In this document: positions 43,494-54,032 of the stretch, piece after piece
Numbering within the stretch: position 1 is the first letter of the stretch
How the letters are laid out: the number at the start of each line of letters is the position of its first letter
Source of the DNA: Rhizophlyctis rosea
Lineage: Eukaryota; Chytridiomycota; Chytridiomycetes; Rhizophlyctidales; Rhizophlyctidaceae
Direction of reading: 5' to 3'
Assembly (NCBI GenBank): GCA_027596075.1
Contig: JADGJC010000057.1
Span: 4,127 to 68,126, forward strand
Length of the DNA: 64,000 nt
Made by a program: the position numbers and the translations under genes
Notes under the pieces: generated by a model
Databases searched by the model: none
What the model saw: the letters and a program-made list of their open reading frames with translations, nothing else
What the model was told of the DNA's origin: nothing

Positions 43494-45914
43494 TTATCCC
43501 GCTGAAGCCAACTCAAAATCTTGTATCAGATTGTCATAAAATCGAAGACCTTCCACTGAATCGTCCCGACATGTAAGCCCCTTCGCTTCAGTGAGCTGCA
43601 CCAGACACGTGGAAGATACCATCAGCACAGCTCCTCCCGTCGAAAAGACGGAAACGTCAACAAACTTCACATACCAGTAACTGTTCCAGAGCCAACACCA
43701 CCGGAACCTTCTGCAATGCCGACAGATCAACCGCCGTGAGCCCACCGCTTGCCGACTTGACTGCAGAATGTACTCGTGCGGCCACCAGATCATCGCTCTG
43801 ATTCAGGGATTGCACAACCAAAAGTCCACTATCAAATCGACGCAACCGAAACGGAAGATTCAGCAGTTCAAAAAGGTTACATGCTTTCTGCAGATCTTCG
43901 GGGGATATTAAAGCTGCCATGAAGGGGCACAGGTTTAGCAAGAAGCACAGATACCACAATCCACACACACTATGCCTCACCTACGCCCCGCGCCCTATTG
44001 AACAAACAATATACGTCCGTCAAGGCCATCATACCGCCGCTACGCTGAAGTACCTTTTCCAAAAATTCCGCCAGTTGTCTGGACAGCTCTTGTGTATACA
44101 TATCACCAGCTGTTTGTCTGTTCGCAAAATGTTATTACAGTCTTAGCTCCAACCTGGCCACAAATTGGAAGCGAACATCGTGCGAAAACCAACCTTGTCA
44201 CTGGACTTGTAATACCCAAATCGATGAGATAATTGCGGAATGCAACCATATCAACTGGGTCGTTGTTGCCGCTCGTTGACGATTGCGCAAGTTTGGTTGT
44301 TATGGATTCGGCGAGCTTCACCTGTTCGAGCACCCCAGGTCAGGATACGATTCAACATCTTATTGAAGGTCTGTTGAGACTTACCATGTCGGCCGCTTTT
44401 TCCATCAATGCACTCAGATCAGTGAAAGCCTGACCGAGAGCTGAGTCCGCTACTTTATTGCTAGTTTCCACCGTGCGCATAATCCTGCCTGGACCATATC
44501 ATTAAGACTAGGGGAACACCACTTTCCCGGAGGAATACACTTACTAATTCCTCCCACACCCGGCGCCTGTTCCGCAGGTGCTACAGGCGTCGGCTCGGCC
44601 GCAGCTTTTGAAATCTTTGCACCCAGTGGATCAATACATCAATACGGGATATACGGTCTTAAGCCAACATTGAGCCGTCAGCGAACACGCACCTCCCAAA
44701 CTTTTCCCGCGAGCGCAAATTTGAGATGTTTGTGAAAATCGTTCATCCCTCCACTCCGGAATGAGAGCTTTACGGTTGCGGTTGAAACTGTGTCTTTAGG
44801 TTTCTCTCCAGCCTGATTTCCAGAAGTAGGAGATGCTGCTAATTCGGATGGCAGTTTTGAAGATGGGCCTGTAGGTCCAGCGGTTTGGGTCGTTGATGGC
44901 GCTTCATCAGACGTTAAAGCAGCGTCGCACATCTCGCAGCGCAGCATGTCGGGGTGGTTGAGGAAAGTGCAGACGGGACAGGGCTTCTGGCCAGTGGGTA
45001 TAGGTGAGGGTGCTATCGGTTGAGGAGGGACAGAGCTGGGAACGCGAGGACCGCTGGCCCGAGACGACGGCAACTCCGGGTATTGCAAGCCAGTATGTGG
45101 CGATGGAGGGTTGGCGGACGATGATGAAGTAATGATCCGAGGACCGAAAGGCTTTACGCCACATAATTCGCAAACAGTTGCGGTTGCCTTATTGGCATAA
45201 GTACAAATTTCACATGCCCAAGTACCTCCTTCGGTAGCCACCATAGGTACAGGTAATGCGCTGGATGCGCTTGTGGTATTTTGTTGGGAGCGTGGAGGAG
45301 CTGTCTTCGCCGCTTCGACTACCGCGCTAGGAACGGTCCGCTTGACGCCGCATAAATCACATTTGGTTAGTTCCCCGCCATTCACGTTCGAACAAATGTC
45401 ACACGTCCATTGTGGCGAGGAGGAAGATGTGCTCGGCGTGCTCACAGATCCGGCGTCAGATATGGGAGTTGAGGCCTCGATCGCCGATTGGTTATTTGAG
45501 GCTCGGACGTACACAACAATCTTCGGAGACGAGGCCTTCCATATGCCGTTCTGGTCATTTATCATAGTCAATGCCTTGCAAGGACAACCATTGAAAGCGC
45601 AAAACATGAGCTTAATATACCGCGGTGTCAGTGCTTTGAACAAGCTCCAAAGGCAGTTGAAGGCCTTTCCCACGGTCTTCGTCTACCCAAAGGACTCGGT
45701 GGCTGGTGGCAAATGCAACGCCGTTATCATACTCTTGCAGCCGTTGTTTTCTACAAGTGACGTCTCTTCAACGGTGTCTCAACACTTTCTTAGGCGTCGA
45801 AACCACATACCCTTCATACAGCCCCACATCTTTCTGGGTAAACAGGATGCTTTCGCCAGGCAAGAGGAGAGGCCGACCACCAGTGGTCAAGGACACTTCT
45901 GTGAAACACTCCAT
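43494..45914 (-). CDS. VPS36: VPS36, ESCRT-II subunit with three NZF zinc fingers
   Basis: VPS36 is the ESCRT-II subunit that binds phosphoinositides and ubiquitin during multivesicular body sorting. The N-terminal GLUE domain starts MECFTEVSLTTGGRPLLLPG and continues with YDNGVAFATSHRVLWVDEDR. Inserted in it are three NZF/RanBP2-type zinc fingers: WTCDICSNVNGGELTKCDLC, WACEICTYANKATATVCELC and CPVCTFLNHPDMLRCEMC, each of the C-x2-C...C-x2-C form. GLUE then resumes with VKLSFRSGGMNDFHKHLKFA and GKVWE. The C-terminal winged helices follow (DPVDMVAFRNYLIDLGITSP, MYTQELSRQLAEFLEKVLQR, ALISPEDLQKACNLFELLNL), ending in DNLIQDFELASAG. Yeast Vps36 has two NZF fingers and mammalian VPS36 none, so three is unusual. 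Confidence 0.92.
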
Positions 45915-46306
45915 AATGACTCGTCTTTATGTGTTGCGGGACACAGTTTGCTCACTAGTCACAAGTCGTTCTTGCTAGGAGCAACTCATATTTTTTTATG
46001 CCCATTAGCGTAGACAAATACGGCACTCGATGTTGCGAGCAACACTGCGCAGCACAAACGCGCGGTTGCTGTTGCGCACCCAACGCAAAGCACAACCCTG
46101 GCGTTGCGGCTTCATTGGCTTGACGGGCTTGTGTAGCCACATCTGCCAGCCTGCATGCGCCACATCGTCCATCGCGCTGGCTGGGGTGGTGGGTGCTCGC
46201 TGCACGGAGGTGGCCAATTGAATGCGGCACTAGCAAGACTGGTTGAATCCTCCTCTTCACAAAATTCGCACGGGCATACCTATCGCCAGCGAAACCATCA
46301 GCCAAG
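45915..46306. other. Bidirectional promoter, VPS36 / eS6
   Basis: About 390 bases. It is rich in GTTGC/GCAAC and TTGCG/CGCAA elements in both orientations between 46030 and 46115, including one GTTGC-GA-GCAAC palindrome. These may be binding sites for a ribosomal-protein-gene regulator, but no known motif is claimed. Confidence 0.4.
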
Positions 46307-47765
46307 ATGAAGGTGAGCATGCGGTGGCATCATAATGAAACTGACGGATGGATTATTTGCAGGATACATATTACCCCGCTGCCTCACACGGATGGATGGA
46401 TGGGTGGGTGGATGAGCGGGTGGAATGGACGACTTTGGGGATGCTGGACGATTTGTGGAATTGTACATGCCGATGCACTCTGACCCGTCGGGGGAGGAGG
46501 AGAGGACATCAGTAATTGGGAGTCGGGACGCTTTGGAGGGCATGGAGAACATCGGCACCGTTTCGCTCACGAAGTGGGGCCTTGCTGTGGAGGGAATTCG
46601 ATGCAGTATAACCTTACGTGGAAGTGGAGGGCACCACTGGGTAGCTTAGACTTTAGAGAATGCATTTCACTAGAATCGGACGTGTGGGGACGAAGGGAAC
46701 GATGACGAGGCAGCGGGGTGCATGGCTTTCGGAAGGTTATGTTTTGCAAGAATTAGCAGCTGATCTTGACCTTTCAACCATTTAGTTGAACATCGCATAC
46801 CCGGCCTTCGGGACCCAGAAGATGGTTGAGGTCGATGATGAGCGCAAATAGTTAGTATTTTTGCTTTCGAGTCCGGATTTGGGGAAGGGATTTTGCCTAA
46901 CCCTTGCGAATTCACCAGCCGCATCTTTTACGACAAGCGCATGGCCGCTGAGGTCCCGGGTGACGCTCTTGGTGACGAGTTCAAGGGCTACATCTTCAAG
47001 ATCACCGGTGGTAACGACAAGCAGGGTTTCCCCATGAAGCAGGGTGTTTTGGAGGCCAAGCGTGTCCGTCTCCTTCTCGCCAAGGGTCACTCTTGCTACC
47101 GCCCCCGCCGTACCGGAGAGCGCAAGCGCAAGTCCGTTCGTGGTTGCATTGTTGGCTCCGACATCGCTGCCCTTTCCCTTGTCGTCGTCAAGCAAGGCGA
47201 GCAGGACATCCCCGGCCTCACCGACACCCAGGTTCCCAAGCGTCTTGGTCCTAAGCGTGCCAACAACATCCGCAAGATGTTCGTGAGTATCAGCGTGGAA
47301 TGAATGTCGATTTTTGGGAATTTGGGACGTGGAAGATTGGAGAGGCATTATTGCGCTGCCAGCTGGGCATATCACTGAACCGATACTGGTGTCATAGGCC
47401 CTCACTAAGGAGGACGATGTCCGCAAGTACGTCATCCGCCGCGAGATCCCCGCCAAGGAGGGAAAGAAGCCCCAAACCAAGGCGCCCAAGATCCAGCGTC
47501 TTGTTACTCCCCGCACTCTCCAACACAAGCGTCACCGTCTCGCTTTGAAGAAGAGGAACTCTGAGGCTCAAAAGGAGGTGAGTCCTTGATATTAACTGGC
47601 CCACTGTTAAACATGTTATGCAGTTTCTTATGCCCTTTTTTCAAGGCCGCTGCTGAGTACGCCCAACTTCTTGCTAAGCGTATCCGCGAGCGCAAGGAGA
47701 AGCGCCACGAGGCCCACGTTAAGCGACGCATCTCCTCCACCCGCAAATCCAACGTCCAGGCATAA
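46307..47765 (+). CDS. RPS6: 40S ribosomal protein eS6
   Basis: Small-subunit ribosomal protein eS6, a target of S6 kinase/TORC1 signalling. The first exon is only ATG AAG. A 473-nt intron (46313-46785) leads to [20 protein letters not shown]. The next intron joins in phase to [20 protein letters not shown] and continues through [40 protein letters not shown] sequence and [20 protein letters not shown]. Then [40 protein letters not shown] and the last exon [20 protein letters not shown] onward. The C-terminal phosphorylation-site Ser cluster (RRISSTRKS) is present. Full length is as in other eukaryotes. Confidence 0.96.
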
Positions 47766-48894
47766 ATCCACAACTAGACGCGCGGGGGGCCGGGCTCTGG
47801 GAGTGCATGTATATGGGGTCTTGTCTCGTTTTCGTCCGCGGAGGGAGAGGGTTGGTTCAGTTGAGTGGATCGTCCGAGGAGGAGGTCATCTGACGGAACT
47901 ACCTTGGTGCCCAGCCGGGGCGGTGTATTGTAATATTAGGCTGATTGGAATCGCTTCATCTGGAAATTTTGAGTGCAAGTCGTGCGGGGTGTGTTGGAAT
48001 TTTGGAAAGTCATCATGGGTGGATGGGGCTGTGCATTAGGTCATCTTCACTTGAGGATCATTGTTGGCGGTTGAATGGCATTTCAAAGCATGCAGATTTC
48101 TCAACATCCAACGAAGTTCAGCTTCCTACATTCGCTCATCTGATTGACTAGACCTATGAACATCAGGCAATGGAATTGCTGTTTTCTGTCAAGAAATGAT
48201 TTACATCGGCTACATGGACGTCATCATGGAGTTCCTTGGTCATCATGCAAATCGGTGCCCGCAGGTTTGTATAAATGAAGAGCTTCCATGACGCACTTTG
48301 TAAACTCTGCATTCGCGTAGTTGGGTTATGTCGCAGGTTGACCCCAACTGGCTGAATACTAACCCTTCGTAAACAACAAGCATGCCCATCACAATTCAGC
48401 AATAAACACATGATAAGCAACACCATCTATCAAATCCCCTATCACGCGTCCATTTCGGGCCCTATTCGTTCCCGGCCCTAATCAGCGGGTTTATCACGCG
48501 TCCGAGTCACACCCCTGCCACCACAATCCAGAGTGAGGCGCCTCCGCGCCTCCCAAATTGCAATGGTGTTGCCCCAGGCTTTCATCTAAATGTTCCAATC
48601 GACTTGACGGAATGGTCGGAGACCCAACTTGCATAAACTCAATTTTGCTGTGTGAAAGTTGAAACCGCCACCCAGAAACACCTCCACTTTCCCTACTTCT
48701 CAGGGTTCAAAAACGCATTGGCACACTCCTTTTTCTCATATTCCAGTTCATCTCCCAAACGTCCAAGCAACTTGCTCAATTCGTTAGCTTGCACCCATCG
48801 TGTCAACAACATTCCCTTTGACTGCGTAGACCGACTCCGAAGACCTCTCCCATCGTGAAATCGCCAGAAAACGTCCGCCTTCACACCCACCACC
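47766..48894. other. Intergenic, eS6 to ornithine aminotransferase
   Basis: About 1.1 kb. Holds two 12-bp direct repeats containing ACGCGT (48440 and 48492), listed separately. No gene recognised. Confidence 0.45.
48440..48503. repeat. Pair of 12-bp direct repeats with ACGCGT core
   Basis: TATCACGCGTCC occurs at 48440-48451 and again at 48492-48503, about 400 bases before the OAT start. ACGCGT is the MBF-type (MCB) core in yeasts; relevance here is unproven. Confidence 0.5.
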
Positions 48895-50657
48895 ATGCTT
48901 TCCCAGGCAGCCCCGCATAACGGGACGCCTGCGGCCGAGCCGCTAAGCTCTGAAGACATCATGGAGCTTGAGCACACCTACGGAGCTCACAAGTACGTAT
49001 CTCGTCGTCGCGTCTCGACGTGCCACTGCACTATGCTCAACGCACTTCCACACTAGCTATCACCCTTTGCCGGTTGTGTTCTCGCAAGCGCAAGGAGCGT
49101 ACGTAATTGACCCGGAAGGAAAGAAGTACTTGGATTTTCTATCTGCGTACTCAGCCGTAAATCAAGGTATGCGACGTTTTGAACAAGGTAGGCGCGATGG
49201 AAGTAAACTCAAGTTCCGTAGGTCACTGTCACCCAAAAATTATCAAAGCTTTGACCGACCAAGCTTCTCGGTTAACGCTAAGTTCAAGAGCATTCTACAA
49301 TGATGTATTTGGGCGATATGCTCAATACATCACGCAGGTAGGGATTGACATGTGGTTTGCTTCGCATTCGTCATAAAGTAACCCGCTCGCCTGTGCACAG
49401 TACTTTGGATACGACATGGTTCTTCCCATGAACACTGGTGCGGAGGCCGTAGAAACAGCGCTCAAACTCGCCAGGAAATGGGGCTACCTCAAGAAGAAGA
49501 TACCCACAAACAAGGCGATGGTTCTGTCCTGTACCAACAACTTCCACGGACGAACAATTGGTGTGATCAGTATGTCAACTGACCCAGACAGCACCACCGG
49601 CTTCGGACCGTTTGTGCCAAACATTGGATGCATCTGTCCCGCAACGGGAAAAAGATTGGAGTATAACAGTATACCAGATTTGGAGGCAGCTCTCAAGGCG
49701 CATGGGGAGCACGTTGCCGCGTTTTTAGTGGAGCCTATCCAAGGCGAGGCCGGGTATGTTTGGAAGTATTGACTCCACCTCAGTCTGAATGGGTGCTCAT
49801 CTGTCGCGTCGAATCAGAATTTACGTCCCAGATGACGGCTACTTGCGCAAAGCATACGAGCTTTGCAAGCAGTACAATGTGCTCTTCATCGCTGATGAGA
49901 TCCAGACAGGATTGGCGCGAACTGGACGGATGTTGGCTGTTGATCATGAGGATGTCAAGCCGGACATTTTGATTCTTGGGAAGGCCCTGTCGGGAGGTTT
50001 GTATGTTGTGCGCAGAGCTGTGCCGCTAATGGGTACTGATGGTCATTCGGAGTATAGGTGTCTACCCAGTGAGTGCTGTATTATCAAGTCGGGACATTAT
50101 GCTTTGCATTCGCCCAGGTAAGCATGGGGTGGCGCTACAGATCTGCTTCGTCCTGCTTATCCTGGTTTGAAATTAGGCGAGCATGGCAGTACATTTGGTG
50201 GTAACCCACTTGGTTGTGCCGTCGCCATGGCCGCCTTGGAAGTTTTGAAAGAAGAGCGATTTGCAGAGAAGGCTGATGCGCTCGGAAAGACTTTCCGCAA
50301 GGCCTTGGAGGATCTAAACAGTCCCATGATTGCTAAAGGTAAAGTATATTCATCATTTTCCCGTGCTTATCATTCAAACTCATTTATCTGTCCCTTGTCG
50401 GCTTGACAGTCCGTGGTAAAGGTCTGCTAAACGCCATCGTCATCAACGAAATCGGTGGGAAAACAGCGTGGCATATCTGCCTCTTGCTCAAACACCGCGG
50501 GCTGCTGGCGAAACCCACCCACCAGAACATCATCCGGTTGGCCCCGCCACTGTGCATCACGGAGGAGGAGTTGATGCATGGCGTTAGTGTGATCAAGCAG
50601 GTGTTGGAGGAAATCAAGGTGGTCAAGGTGGAGGATATCCCTGGGATCGATTTGTAG
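48895..50657 (+). CDS. Ornithine aminotransferase
   Basis: PLP enzyme that converts ornithine and 2-oxoglutarate to glutamate semialdehyde and glutamate in arginine catabolism. Spliced from about seven exons. Key blocks are [116 protein letters not shown] (the cofactor Asp), [15 protein letters not shown] with the PLP Lys in [24 protein letters not shown] and [16 protein letters not shown]. No clear mitochondrial presequence is seen ([20 protein letters not shown]), which agrees with the cytosolic enzyme of fungi. All conserved active-site regions are present. Confidence 0.95.
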
Positions 50658-51154
50658 GATAGTCATAGTCGTCGTGTTAGTGCGTTGCGTTTTTCCTAGT
50701 CAATTGTATTCAAAGGCATGCTTTCTTTTCACTTCATTTCCATAGTCATATACCGCAATAGCAATAGCATTAGATATCATTTTGCATGTTTAAACGATGT
50801 CTGTGATGAGGCCTTTTGACATTATTGCCTGCATTGCTTTGCTGCAAACCAATGCTTGGCTTGAAGGTCATGCGTTTGAGCCGACGAGCGGCGCAGGAAT
50901 GAAATTCTTGGCATGTCCGTTTTGACAGCGGTTCCATCCACATCCTTGCGCTCAGCAAAATAATCCAATTTCATCTATTTACACCACATCGACTACTGCA
51001 AAGAAACAAAGATAACATGGCAACCGGGTGATTTCCCTCACATTTACGATGAATAGGCACCGAAGCTGTACAAATTTGATGGATCCGACCTTCATGGAAA
51101 ATTGTTTCTGGTCGTCCTTTTTGAAACCGGGAAAGCTCCTCAAACAGGGTTGTT
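50658..51154. other. Intergenic between convergent OAT and SUMO genes
   Basis: About 500 bases, probably the two 3' UTRs; nothing recognised. Confidence 0.45.
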
Positions 51155-51884
51155 TCACAATCCTCCTCCGAGTTGCTCCACCGTGACGTCGATTTGATCT
51201 CCATCTTCCATGTCAAGCTATATAACGAGATAGGAAATGGTCAGAACATATCCGCGGATAAATCCAGCGAAGGGGGACTTACATCTTGTGGGGTTGCGTC
51301 CGCTTGAATGCGGGTGCCTTGGTAGAGGAAGCGAACAGCGTTTTTGTCCTGTGAATTGATAAATACGTACATTTGTTCCATCAGTAAACATGCTTGGATT
51401 CCATATAAACAAAGAAAGACACATAATAAGACTATGCAGTCGGCAGCACCAGCTTCGTACCTGGCCAGTTTTCTGAAGGTAAGCATCCATCAGTCTTTGG
51501 AAGGGAGTGGTGTTTTTGATTTTGAACGCTATAATAACCAGAGTTTAGTTGGTGCGCAAGATTCAAAGAAACATATTGTCTCCGCTATTGCTTAGCACTC
51601 AAAAACCCAAATGCGACCCTCGCTGACACAGTCGAAGCGTTTGCTTGCACCGATCCCAGCAACAAGTTCGTCACATATAATCACTTACAAATTTCGGACT
51701 GATCGTTGCCAACGACTTTGAGGTTGATGTGCTGGACGGGTTCGGGCTACAAACAAACAGGAGATGGTGTAAACAATTGGCGAGGCTTCACGATGACATT
51801 TTCCCACGACAGTGACGGGTAAGTTGGGAATTTGGTGCTCACCTTTTGCTCCGGAGCGGGACTTCCACCTTCTGAGTTGGCCAT
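51155..51884 (-). CDS. SUMO (Smt3-type small ubiquitin-like modifier)
   Basis: Ubiquitin-like protein conjugated to lysines of target proteins. Five short exons on the minus strand are needed. Exon 1 is MANSEGGSPAPEQK. Then PEPVQHINLKVVGNDQSE, FKIKNTTPFQRLMDAYLQKT with GQ, DKNAVRFLYQGTRIQADATP with QD, and the last exon LDMEDGDQIDVTVEQLGGGL. The FLYQG..I..D.TP and D.IDV...Q.GG signatures are those of SUMO rather than ubiquitin or NEDD8. The precursor ends two residues beyond the Gly-Gly, so a SUMO protease must mature it. The flexible N-terminal arm is short. Confidence 0.95.
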
Positions 51885-52781
51885 GTCGGCTGTGTGGTTG
51901 TCCAGTTTGTTGATTGTGAGGGGAAAGGGCGAGATTACGGAGGAGGGTTCAGCGAAGCTAAGATGGATGCTGGTGTGGGAATTGCAACCGCGAAGTCCGC
52001 AACCAACCTGCTTGGGCAATGTTCGGAGAAACGGAACACGTGATTCAAGTGCGTGATGACACTGATGACGTAATTATTATTATCCTGGCTGGTATAGCCA
52101 CGGGTCCTACATCGCGACATGAATGCCGGATTTTTCTTGGAGCACAGGCCTATAATGGCTTTTCAACATACCGAAAATGATATTTGAAGAAGGATTGAAG
52201 GATTGTATCATGTAGTAAGCACCAGTGTTTTTTATCGGAACCATCCACCTGTATCTTATGCGACATCGTTGGGACTCTCCCATTGAGCGTTGTCAATGGT
52301 TGCCGAGGTCATTCCATGTGTGACAGATGGAAATTGAACAGCGTTTCGACCTCTGAAATGCCTCAGTGAACCCTGCGGACATCTCGTCTCTTGCAAACTC
52401 GGAACACCTCGAAATTGCTTGAAGCGTACTCCATCATATGTTAGACATGATCGAACGCTTAGCCCTTCAGTCAAAGTGGCACGTCTTCTCACGGCCACTT
52501 TTGTTTCACATTACCTCCAGTAAGTGGTCAGATATTGTCACAACCACCACACACAGGAATAATCGGCGGTAGTATATAATTGATGGATTTGCAAAGTTCA
52601 TGTTTCAGAGTATTTGCCACCCTGGTTTCAAACTCTGCTCTAAGATTGCAAACATTCCCGTTCCTATGTCTTGCATGTCGAGAAACTCGACTTGTTGACC
52701 AACTTCAAGCTAGCTTGCTTCAATAGTCCACCGGCAAATGTGGACATTGCATCCACTGATATCCAACCTCCTACAGCTAAC

Positions 52782-53276
52782 TCATTGAACGCAATGATGC
52801 CAACTGATACCACTTTCGCGGTTTGCCCTAAGCCAGTTGAAGATAGTCCAGACACCTCCACCCCAAATGATGTCACATCCATCAGTATCTCTCGCCCGCC
52901 AGCAGACTCTCAAAACATTTTGCCGCCCATCAATGTCAAGTCTGACGCTATTCCTCACCCACCGACAGCGTACGACAATGAAGCCGATTGCAAAGCGTGG
53001 GATGACTGGTTGAAAAGTCACCTCAGCTGGCCACCAACCGACATCCTTCTCCAACACATCACAATCGTCCGCGCTAACTCCTGGACTGCGCCCGAGACCA
53101 TCCACCACATTCCTATACTGTCCGCTACTCTGTATCACGGAACCCCATGGCCTTAAAACGTTAAATCCATCATTACCACGGGGTTTCGTCACAGAAGAAG
53201 AGGAACCTGAGCTAACCTGGCTCGCCACAAATCCCCACATATCGTATTGGTACACTGGGTGTACTTCGAAGCTCAT
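52782..53276 (-). CDS. Doubtful hypothetical ORF
   Basis: A 164-codon ORF beginning with ATG (MSFEVHPVYQYDMWGFVASQ). It has Val/Arg/Gly-rich composition, unusually many Trp and no recognised motif. An open plus-strand frame overlaps it almost fully, so at most one is real. Confidence 0.2.
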   Translation of the reverse strand: MSFEVHPVYQYDMWGFVASQVSSGSSSSVTKPRGNDGFNVLRPWGSVIQSSGQYRNVVDGLGRSPGVSADDCDVLEKDVGWWPAEVTFQPVIPRFAIGFIVVRCRWVRNSVRLDIDGRQNVLRVCWRARDTDGCDIIWGGGVWTIFNWLRANRESGISWHHCVQ

Positions 53277-53626
53277 CCTCTCCTCGGTTCTAATTGAAGG
53301 AAGCCGCGATGCAATGGAGAAAGGCCACTAGCAGGTGCCTATCTTTGTGTTCTTTATTTGGGCTATTATCTCAATGGAATCCATTAGTTTCTGCACTGAT
53401 TCACCTGCTATCCAATAATGAATGGTGCAACAGTAGATCTATCCATTAGTAATTGCAATGAAGATTGTGTTTTTCCCTATGCATGCTCTTCACTATGGAA
53501 TCGATGGTTTGGTATTCACTGTGAAAAATGCAGCTCGCATCATGCCGGTTGCGGTGATCGAGTTCAAACATTCTCTCGTCTCAAAAATGTACTTGCAAGA
53601 ATTTTGACTTGAACATTTTTGAAAAT

Positions 53627-53812
53627 ATGAAGTTCCACCTGATTGCAATGATACGGACCGTGGCAGATATGCTGTTCATGTGCATTCTCTTTCCACTGGT
53701 TGCCCCTATTTATGCGTACATAAAGTGTAGCCAGTTCATGGAAGATCGTTCGATGGGAACAGGTTCCAACGCTATTTTCGGGGAAGGGGGAGAAGTGATG
53801 GTGATGCTATAA
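53627..53812 (+). CDS. Doubtful small membrane ORF
   Basis: 61 codons; one hydrophobic segment (MLFMCILFPLVAPIYAYI) follows a short basic start, then a hydrophilic tail. No family was recognised and no supporting signal seen. Confidence 0.2.
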   Translation: MKFHLIAMIRTVADMLFMCILFPLVAPIYAYIKCSQFMEDRSMGTGSNAIFGEGGEVMVML

Positions 53813-54032
53813 AGAAGCTTTGATATATGCAGCGTGCAGCAGGTGACGGAGGGCTTTCGCTTGCCAGTCTTGCCATCAAGAGGCTTGTTCATATGCAGAT
53901 CAAGACCAAAATATGGAAATCAATAACATAAGTCACCGGAAAAATGAATCCTTGCGAATAGCGTGGTTGAAACCAGGGAGCAATGACACCATGGAAACTG
54001 GAGAATATATTCTCAAAGGATGCTGGCGATGC

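Larger units (their letters stand above)
51885..54032. other. Sparse 2.1-kb region
   Basis: No confidently coding gene. It contains two weak ORFs listed separately (52782-53276 minus, 53627-53812 plus) and a plus-strand open stretch at 52671-53156 with no ATG for its first 41 codons. Confidence 0.45.

Noticed and set aside
45955..46320. 121-codon Ala/Arg/Cys-rich minus ORF in the VPS36/eS6 promoter
   Set aside because: Would overlap the eS6 start; composition comes from the GTTGC/GCAAC-rich promoter DNA.
52671..53156. 161-codon Pro/Thr-rich plus-strand open frame
   Set aside because: Has no ATG for its first 41 codons and overlaps a minus ORF; no splice site was found to supply a start.
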